A DNA stretch of 28,721 bases, from positions 1 through 28,721 of the forward strand of contig CAIKRN010000009.1 of assembly GCA_903829855.1 (NCBI GenBank), read 5' to 3'. This document shows positions 23,962-28,721 of this stretch, one piece after another. The translations under genes and the position numbers were made by a program. The stretch comes from an uncultured Opitutia bacterium (GTDB lineage Bacteria; Verrucomicrobiota; Verrucomicrobiia; Opitutales; UBA953). The notes below the pieces were generated by a model. It searched no databases and was not told where the DNA came from. It saw only the letters and a list, made by a program, of their open reading frames with translations. Positions within the stretch are counted from its first letter, which is position 1, and every line of letters starts with the position of its first letter.

Positions 23962-24969
23962 TTACTTGGCGGCGGGTGCCTTGGGCTTTTCCTTCTGCGC
24001 CTTCTCGATCGCGTGCACGATCGCCTTCGCGGATTTCTCTGCCGAAAAATCGAGGTCGAGGGTGGCTCGGTTGGCTTCGCCGCCTACCCGAATCTTCTGA
24101 ATGAGTTCGGAAAGCGTCTGCAGGTCCTCTTTTTCGGCGGGGGTCTTGCCGTCATCATCCATCAATCCGATCATGGCGAACGCCTGTAATCCCTTGGCCT
24201 GCTTGCGGATGCTCGTTGCTTTTTCCGCAGTGATAAAGTTGGCCGCGATGCTGAGTTGCAAATCGGAGGCGTTTTCACCGAGCACGAACGTGAGTTCATT
24301 GATGCCCGAGGAGTCATCCTTCATCTTCGCCCGGGTGGCATCGGCGTAGAGGAAAACCCAACCTTTGGTGGCGGCATTAAATTTGGTGCGCACCTCGTTT
24401 GGCAATAGTTCGGCCTTGGTGTTTTTCTCCAAGGCTGTGAGCGCCCGGTCGAGGAAATCCTTGCTGGCGATGGCAATCAGGTCGGCAGAATAGACGACGA
24501 GGTAGGCCTCGCCATTGTCGCCCTTGGGCCTTGGGCCGAAGATCGCGTCAAAGAAAGCCCGGGCTTCCCAGGCTTGGTATTTGCCGGCGGGCGTGGACGG
24601 CACCTTGGCGTCCTTGGCGGCCGCATTGATTTTGGCGGGGTCGAATTTACCGCGGACTAGAATGACGCCTTGGGCGTTTTTCTCCGACAACTTGCCATCC
24701 GCTCCCGGATAGACGCCGAGGACGACGGCGTGGATGTCTTTCTGGGTATCAATCCCGAGTTTATCTTTCGCGGATTTAGAATCGGTGCTGTTGCCGGTAT
24801 TAATCGGGCCGGCCTTCATGACTGCCTGTCCGAGCTGGGTGGTGTAAAAGGCCGCGAGGTCAAAGCCGGCGATCACCGCCGCCCCGGCGGGCAGCCCGTC
24901 GGTGTTGAGGGCGCCGCGGGCCGGGACTAACGCCAGGGCGAGGAGCAGGATGCTGGCGAGGCGCTTCAT
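23962..24969 (-). CDS. Exported protein of unknown function
   Basis: A 335-residue protein with a clear signal peptide (MKRLASILLLALALVPARGA, about 1-20). The mature part alternates beta strands and lysine/alanine-rich helices, with the visible sequence DIHAVVLGVYPGADGK, GVILVRGKFDPAKINAAAK, AYLVVYSADLIAIASKD and WVFLYADATRAKMK. The layout resembles the DUF3352-like or heme-free periplasmic proteins frequent in Planctomycetes and Verrucomicrobia, but I do not recognise a family. It ends in an AKEK/PAAK-type low-complexity tail. There are no catalytic motifs, lipobox or further membrane segments. It stands alone, converging on hisI and lying 73 bases after the terminator of the RRM gene. ATG at 24969 directly precedes the signal peptide. 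Confidence 0.75.
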   Translation of the reverse strand: MKRLASILLLALALVPARGALNTDGLPAGAAVIAGFDLAAFYTTQLGQAVMKAGPINTGNSTDSKSAKDKLGIDTQKDIHAVVLGVYPGADGKLSEKNAQGVILVRGKFDPAKINAAAKDAKVPSTPAGKYQAWEARAFFDAIFGPRPKGDNGEAYLVVYSADLIAIASKDFLDRALTALEKNTKAELLPNEVRTKFNAATKGWVFLYADATRAKMKDDSSGINELTFVLGENASDLQLSIAANFITAEKATSIRKQAKGLQAFAMIGLMDDDGKTPAEKEDLQTLSELIQKIRVGGEANRATLDLDFSAEKSAKAIVHAIEKAQKEKPKAPAAK

Positions 24970-25042
24970 GGGGAGGGGGCATACTGGTAGGAGGTCGCCG
25001 GGGGACGGACAAGTGGATTAGGCCTATTTTAGGGATATAGGC

Positions 25043-25071
25043 ACAAAAAAGGGCGCCGTAAGGCGCCCTTA
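25043..25071 (-). terminator. Intrinsic terminator of the RRM protein gene
   Basis: A 9-bp perfect inverted repeat (25049-25057 with 25062-25070) and a four-base loop are followed, in the leftward direction, by a run of six or more T. It lies 22 bases after the stop of the RNA-binding protein gene and matches that direction of transcription. In the rightward direction only two T follow. Confidence 0.92.
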
Positions 25072-25092
25072 GGGAGGGAGTTAATCCGAGGA

Positions 25093-25560
25093 TTAGTATC
25101 CGCCACGGTCGCCGCCGCCGAAGCCGCCGGAGCGACGTTCGCCGCCGCCGAAGCCGCCGCGAGAGCCACCACCGCCGCCGCCGCCGAAGCCGCCGCGAGA
25201 GCCGCCGCCGCCGAAGCCGCCGCGATCTCCACCGCCGAAGCCGCCGGAACGAGGACGGTCGCCACCGAAGCCGCCGGAGCGGGGACGGTCACCACCGAAG
25301 GACGGACGTTCTTCGCGAGGACGGGCAACATTGACCTTCAGGGGGCGACCCATGAAATCGATGTTTTCAGTCTTAGCGATCGCATCCTGAGCAGCCTGAG
25401 CATTGGCCATGGTCACGAAGGCGAAGCCACGAGGACGACCCGTGAACTTGTCCATCATAACTTCCACGGAGACCACTTCGCCGCCTTGGGAGAAGTGAGC
25501 GCGGATGTCGGATTCGGTTGCGGCCCAGGGCAGATTGCCCACGAACAGTTTGTTTTCCAT
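25093..25560 (-). CDS. Glycine-rich RRM RNA-binding protein
   Basis: A 155-residue RNA-binding protein of the type found in cyanobacteria, Bacteroidetes and Verrucomicrobia, often linked to cold response. One RRM domain covers residues 3-80: RNP2 is LFVGNL at 5-10 and RNP1 is RGFAFVTM at 44-51, with aromatic contacts in place. Residues about 89-155 form a glycine/arginine tail with two SGGFGGDRPR-type units, then many RGGFGGG units, a likely disordered RGG region. The tail makes a low-complexity DNA stretch (about 25096-25296). I chose ATG at 25560, where the family's MENKLFVGNL begins; a 29-residue upstream extension has no family character. A long leader (25561-25776) with an inverted repeat precedes it, and an intrinsic terminator follows. 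Confidence 0.93.
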   Translation of the reverse strand: MENKLFVGNLPWAATESDIRAHFSQGGEVVSVEVMMDKFTGRPRGFAFVTMANAQAAQDAIAKTENIDFMGRPLKVNVARPREERPSFGGDRPRSGGFGGDRPRSGGFGGGDRGGFGGGGSRGGFGGGGGGGSRGGFGGGERRSGGFGGGDRGGY

Positions 25561-25632
25561 ATTATCTTTTGTTTTGCTTGGTTTACCTACACCGCATTGC
25601 CCGTTTCCGACCTTCGGATTTCGATTTGCCGT

Positions 25633-25717
25633 CTTAACGACCGTCAACTCACCGGATTATTGCGGGGCTTGTCTCTTACTTTGGTTATTTTCCGAGACAA
25701 ACCTGACCGCCGTTAAG
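25633..25717 (-). promoter_or_regulatory. Foldable inverted repeat in the leader of the RRM protein gene
   Basis: Arms at 25704-25717 and 25633-25646 pair over 14 positions (13 pairs, one being G-U) when read as RNA from the minus strand. An inner 7-bp pair joins 25694-25700 with 25669-25675. In plus-strand RNA the outer arms have two mismatches, so pairing favours the transcript of the RRM gene. This could be a regulatory leader fold. No Rfam-like family is recognised. Confidence 0.4.
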
Positions 25718-25790
25718 TCAGTTTAATTGGGCTTCGGCAAGTTTATTCACAATAGGGGTCAACTCCTAGCCCTGCGTTGACACCGATAAA

Positions 25791-25795
25791 GGGGG
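25791..25795 (+). promoter_or_regulatory. Ribosome binding site of phhB
   Basis: A GGGGG run (within AAAGGGGGTAAAG) lies eight bases before the ATG at 25804. It is one of the few Shine-Dalgarno-like sites here and decides for this ATG over the TTG at 25777 and the ATG at 25813. Confidence 0.6.
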
Positions 25796-25803
25796 TAAAG
25801 AAG

Positions 25804-26103
25804 ATGATTTTCATGCGCCAACCCTTGGAGACCTTTCAGATCCAAGCAGCTTTAACTGGGCTGGATGGGTGGACCCTAGATAACGGTAAGTTGTTGAAGA
25901 CCTATGTATTTATAGACTTTAAGGCCGCGCTTATTTTTATTAACCATTTGGGCGAGGTGTCCGAAAAACTTAACCATCACCCGGAAATCCTCAATAGTTG
26001 GAATAAAGTGACCCTGAGGCTAAGTACCCATGACGCGGGCAACCAAGTCACCGAGAAAGATTTGACCCTGGCCCGTGCCATCCAATCCCTTGCCGTGTCG
26101 TGA
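25804..26103 (+). CDS. phhB: Pterin-4a-carbinolamine dehydratase (PCD/DCoH-like)
   Basis: The enzyme dehydrates 4a-hydroxytetrahydrobiopterin, recycling pterin cofactor after aromatic amino acid hydroxylation; in bacteria it may also serve molybdopterin or folate metabolism. The 99-residue product carries the PCD signature EKLNHHPEILNSWNKVTLRL with H58, H59 and P60, W66, then H76 and D86 in the expected spacing. Length and fold pattern are normal. No phenylalanine hydroxylase gene is in the window, so the substrate pathway is open. Its stop overlaps the GTG start of the uracil-DNA glycosylase gene by four bases. The start at 25804 is chosen for its GGGGG ribosome site; ATG at 25813 would be three residues shorter. 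Confidence 0.9.
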   Translation: MIFMRQPLETFQIQAALTGLDGWTLDNGKLLKTYVFIDFKAALIFINHLGEVSEKLNHHPEILNSWNKVTLRLSTHDAGNQVTEKDLTLARAIQSLAVS

Positions 26104-26915
26104 TTGACCCCGCTGAAGCCTTAGATGCCCTGCTGGAGGAGTTGAAGCGCCAGAAGGCGGAGGGGGTTCGTCGGGTGAGTGTTTCTGATGCCTCCCTGGT
26201 CGCATTGAAAGCCCTCGTCGGCCAGCCCGCCTCTGCCGCCCCGGTGGCCTCCGCGGTGGTCGTCGCAGGCCCACAGGTGTTTACTTTGCCGGCCGGCACG
26301 AAGTCGGAACGGATGCAGGCTCTCGCTCAACTGATCGATGCCTGCCCGGAGACTAAGAAGCATCTTATAGACAAGCATCGCCCGCTGCTTGGCCACGGCT
26401 CCTTGGACGCCAAGGTCGTGCTGGTCGGCGAAGCCCCCACGCTCGAGGAGATGGAATCCGGCAAGGCTTTTGCCGGCGCGGCGGGCGAGATCCTGCAGAA
26501 AATCCTCGCCGCCGCCGTGCTCACGTCGGACGAATGTTATCTGCTGCCCTCGATGGTCTGGCGGCCGGAAGCGCCCACGGTCTATGGTAAGCGGCCGCCC
26601 ACGGCCCGCGAACTTGCTTTCAATCTCCCTTACCTACGCGCCCAGATTGATATCATCCAGCCGAAGGTCGTCGTCGCCCTCGGAGCTCAGGCCTTCCAAT
26701 CTCTGCACGGCATCAATCCCTCCATTACCGACGCCCGCGGTCATTGGTTCGATTTCGGAGGCGTGCCACTGATGGCGACCTATCACCCGAACTACCTGCT
26801 GCATAATTCCAGCAACACGGTGAAGCGGGTGTTCTGGGAAGATTTCCTGCTGGTGCTGGAGAAAGCCGGCCTTCCGATCAGCGATAAGCAGCGCGGATTC
26901 TTCACCGCCAAATAG
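26100..26915 (+). CDS. Uracil-DNA glycosylase family 4-like protein lacking Fe-S cysteines
   Basis: A 271-residue protein of the uracil-DNA glycosylase superfamily, closest to family 4 (TIGR00758 type). The first 60 residues are an alanine/valine-rich extension without clear fold. The motif GEAPTLEEMESGKAFAGAAG (110-129) corresponds to GEAPGxxEDxxGxPFVGxAG. VVVALGAQAFQSL and the closing TYHPNYLLHNSSNT (227-240) are also typical. Family 4 enzymes hold a [4Fe-4S] cluster with four cysteines. Here only C82 could match; the CRP cysteine is W154 (MVWRPEAP) and the fourth is about N175. The active-site motifs are kept, so it may still be an active base-excision repair enzyme, but without the cluster. 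The GTG start at 26100 overlaps the phhB stop; UDG and argA stops are three bases apart. Confidence 0.85.
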   Translation: MIDPAEALDALLEELKRQKAEGVRRVSVSDASLVALKALVGQPASAAPVASAVVVAGPQVFTLPAGTKSERMQALAQLIDACPETKKHLIDKHRPLLGHGSLDAKVVLVGEAPTLEEMESGKAFAGAAGEILQKILAAAVLTSDECYLLPSMVWRPEAPTVYGKRPPTARELAFNLPYLRAQIDIIQPKVVVALGAQAFQSLHGINPSITDARGHWFDFGGVPLMATYHPNYLLHNSSNTVKRVFWEDFLLVLEKAGLPISDKQRGFFTAK

Positions 26916-26918
26916 GCC

Positions 26919-28244
26919 TCAGCGCACGGAGTCGCTCAGCCGGCTTAGCGAAAAGGCGAGGACCTGAGAATTACGTCCGCTGGCCTTCAGGGCTTGGCGG
27001 CGCTCGGCGGGCAAGTCCGCTAACGTCGCGGCGGTAAAGCCACAGGCCGATTGGAAGAAGCCCTGCGTCTGGGTGGTCAGCGCCATCAATTTCTTCGCCC
27101 CGAGTTGCTTGGCGCGCCGTTTGGCGAATTCGACTAATTTCCGGCCGACGCCGCGGCCGTGGTAGAAGGGTTGGACGTAGACCGCGCCGAGTTCCATGAC
27201 TTTGCCGCCCGGGTAGGGACGGAGCGCCGCGCAACCGATGATGCTATCATCGATTTCGTAGACGAAAAATTCCCCGTAGGTCTGGTCAATTTGCTGGCGA
27301 GTGCGGGAGACGAGTGCCTCGGTCTTTGCGCCGTGTTTAGCGAGGTTGTAGAGGGCTTGGGCATCCTTCTTCTTAGCCTGGCGAATCCGATCGTAGTCAT
27401 TGGCGTGCACCATCGTGCCGAGGCCGACCTTGTCAAAAATCTCGGTCAGCAGGCCGCCGAAGACGCGCCCGTCGAGGATGTGTGCCCGCGGGACGTCCTC
27501 ATCCAGGGCCTTAGCCGCCTGCACCGCTTTACTGCGGATGCGCGGATCAAGTTTCGCGGTCTTGTCGTTGAGGAGCTTCTTGAGCTCATCCTCGGGGAGG
27601 TTGAGCTGCACGACACCATCGACCTGCAATCCGCTGAACGGGGTGAGGTAAATTAACTTCGAGGCGCCGAGCGCCACCGCGAGTTCCATGGCGAGGTGGT
27701 CGCTGTTGACGCGCAGGGATTGGCCTTCGCGGTCGCAGACGATGGGCGTGACGAGCGGGAGGATGTCCTGCGCGAGCATCGACTTGAGAATCGCGGCATC
27801 GACTTTCTCGACCTTGCCGGTGAACAGATGGTCGCGTCCCCGGATCCGCCCAATCTTGGTCGATCGGACGGCGTTGGTGATCGCGCAGCGGAGGCCGGCT
27901 TGCGAGAGGTTCTCGAGTACGGATTGGGAGACGAGTGCCGAAGCCTCGCGCGCGAGCGACATGGTGGCCGCATCGGTGGGGCCTTCGCCTTGGATATCTG
28001 ACAGCGCGATGTTGTGCTCGCCGGCCAAGCCGACGAGTTGCTGGCCGATGCCATGCACGAGCACGACCTTGATCGATAGGCTGCGCAGCACCGCGATATC
28101 GGTCACGATATTCGGAAAATTTTCGTGGCTGATGATTGAGCCGTCGACGGCGATGACGAAGACGTGGTCACGAAACATCGGGACATAGCGGAGGATTCCC
28201 CGGAGGTCGGTCGGCTTCATGGCGCGCTCACGCTGGCTGGACAT
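26919..28244 (-). CDS. argA: N-acetylglutamate synthase, ArgA-like (amino-acid kinase + GNAT)
   Basis: ArgA acetylates glutamate in the first step of arginine synthesis. The 441-residue protein has an N-terminal amino-acid kinase-like domain (about 10-280) with VLVHGIGQQLVGLAGEHN, the part that in ArgA binds arginine for feedback control. A C-terminal GNAT acetyltransferase domain (about 290-435) has the acetyl-CoA motif GRGVGRKL near 363-370, IIGCAALRPYPGGKVMELG before it, and FFQSACGF after it. The two-domain layout is that of gamma-proteobacterial ArgA. I chose ATG at 28244, which has AAGGA six bases upstream (28251-28255); ATG at 28220 would give a protein eight residues shorter and lies within the sequence. 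The gene is divergent from the Xer-type gene across 48 bases. Other arg genes are not seen. Confidence 0.9.
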   Translation of the reverse strand: MSSQRERAMKPTDLRGILRYVPMFRDHVFVIAVDGSIISHENFPNIVTDIAVLRSLSIKVVLVHGIGQQLVGLAGEHNIALSDIQGEGPTDAATMSLAREASALVSQSVLENLSQAGLRCAITNAVRSTKIGRIRGRDHLFTGKVEKVDAAILKSMLAQDILPLVTPIVCDREGQSLRVNSDHLAMELAVALGASKLIYLTPFSGLQVDGVVQLNLPEDELKKLLNDKTAKLDPRIRSKAVQAAKALDEDVPRAHILDGRVFGGLLTEIFDKVGLGTMVHANDYDRIRQAKKKDAQALYNLAKHGAKTEALVSRTRQQIDQTYGEFFVYEIDDSIIGCAALRPYPGGKVMELGAVYVQPFYHGRGVGRKLVEFAKRRAKQLGAKKLMALTTQTQGFFQSACGFTAATLADLPAERRQALKASGRNSQVLAFSLSRLSDSVR

Positions 28245-28250
28245 GCTCAA

Positions 28251-28255
28251 TCCTT
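28251..28255 (-). promoter_or_regulatory. Ribosome binding site of argA
   Basis: On the minus strand AAGGA lies six bases before the ATG at 28244. It supports this start over the TTG at 28250 and the ATG at 28220, and is one of the rare good Shine-Dalgarno matches in the window. Confidence 0.65.
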
Positions 28256-28292
28256 ATGGACTCCTCGGCGGGCGGGGCAATACTGATGACGC

Positions 28293-28721
28293 ATGTCCAA
28301 GAAGCCCCGAGCCCGCCGCGACGAGGTGCCGCCCGATCTGCAGGAGGCGGTGGATGCTTTCTTGGCTCACCTGTCGTTGGAGCGGGGTGCGGCCAAGCTC
28401 ACGACGGAGGCTTATGAATCGGACCTGGTCCGGTTCGCCGCCCATTGTGGCCGGGCGGGCCGAACGAACTGGTCGGAGGTCGGTTTGGCGGAGGTGGATT
28501 CCTGGGTGCGCGCCTTGGATCGCAAGGGGCATGCGGCGGCCTCGCTCGCCCGCCGGCTTTCCGCCGTGCGCTCCTTCTCCGCCCATCTCGTCCGGGTCGG
28601 CCTGCGCCGTGATGATTTCACCGAACTCGCCCACGGGCCGAAGCTCCGCCGCAAGCTTCCTGGGATGATCAGTGCCGCCGAAGCGGCCAAGGTCGTTTCC
28701 GCTCCAGACACTTCGACGCCA
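28293..28721 (+). CDS. Tyrosine recombinase, XerD-like (partial, 3' end outside window)
   Basis: The first 143 codons of a Xer-family recombinase. The visible part is the N-terminal SAM-like core-binding domain: LQEAVDAFLAHLSLERGAA, LTTEAYESDLVRFAAH, then ASLARRLSAVRSFSAHL, ending with the linker KLRRKLPGMISAAEAAKV that leads into the catalytic domain. The catalytic residues lie beyond the window. The wording SLERGxxxxTxxAYxxDLxxF is that of XerD/XerC. With xerC at 5688 it would complete a XerC/XerD pair, but whether this one is XerD is inferred. The ATG at 28293 lies 48 bases from the divergent argA start, without a clear ribosome site. Confidence 0.85.
   Translation, partial: MSKKPRARRDEVPPDLQEAVDAFLAHLSLERGAAKLTTEAYESDLVRFAAHCGRAGRTNWSEVGLAEVDSWVRALDRKGHAAASLARRLSAVRSFSAHLVRVGLRRDDFTELAHGPKLRRKLPGMISAAEAAKVVSAPDTSTP

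Larger units (their letters stand above)
25561..25803. other. Longest intergenic region, between the divergent RRM gene and phhB
   Basis: This 243-base stretch has visibly lower GC than the flanking genes and must hold the promoters of both divergent genes. It contains the inverted repeat described separately, two TTGAC boxes on the leftward strand (about 25640-25648 and 25757-25764) without convincing -10 partners, and the ribosome site of phhB. I see no open reading frame with coding character inside it. Confidence 0.7.

Noticed and set aside
25096..25296. Repetitive GCCGCC-type DNA as a CRISPR or satellite repeat
   Set aside because: The repeat encodes the glycine/arginine-rich tail of the RRM protein in frame and has no regular spacers.

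Overview
This is a compact bacterial chromosome segment of high GC (by eye near 60%) with 27 protein genes packed on both strands. Every gene but the two cut by the window edges looks intact. There are no insertion sequences, tRNAs, rRNAs, CRISPR arrays or phage genes. The gene set suggests a Gram-negative heterotroph using the MEP isoprenoid pathway, most likely Verrucomicrobiota, perhaps Opitutae. This rests on the long-type IspG, a very short AURKAIP1/bL38-like ribosomal protein, Shine-Dalgarno-poor starts and a glycine-rich RRM protein. The taxonomy is inference, not proof.

Left part (1-8044). A leftward block dxr > rseP > Tat-exported metallo-beta-lactamase-fold protein > ispG (cut by the edge) combines two MEP steps with site-2 envelope proteolysis. 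Divergent from dxr runs a rightward run queF > xerC > ispE > bL38-like gene, with queF and xerC overlapping as GTGA. It ends at a strong terminator (7722-7754). A separate rpmG (bL33, zinc-less type) follows with its own terminator.

Middle (8063-16957). A short conserved protein gene and mrp (lacking the CxxC of the family) face left. A TolB-like propeller gene and a GYF_2-type membrane protein gene converge. rpoN (sigma-54) is followed with no gap by a convergent three-gene operon, apaG > beta-CASP nuclease > amidase, whose genes overlap by 1 and 4 bases.

Right part (17063-28721). The most unusual gene encodes a 915-residue fusion of an alpha/beta-hydrolase-like domain that has lost its nucleophile, a DedA/VTT membrane domain and a C-terminal ATP-grasp domain. 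Then come ruvC, a secreted propeller-like protein, transketolase, hisI, an exported protein of unknown function, a cold-shock-type RRM protein with a foldable leader, phhB overlapping a uracil-DNA glycosylase without most Fe-S cysteines, an ArgA-like acetylglutamate synthase, and the start of a second Xer-type recombinase.

The best candidate for something undescribed is the hydrolase-like/DedA/ATP-grasp fusion. Secondary points are Fe-S ligand loss in Mrp and in the glycosylase, the small bL38-like gene behind ispE, and the inverted-repeat leader of the RRM gene. Convergent genes repeatedly abut within 0-25 bases, so there is almost no free intergenic DNA. No gene-free stretch exceeds 300 bases; the longest is 25561-25803.
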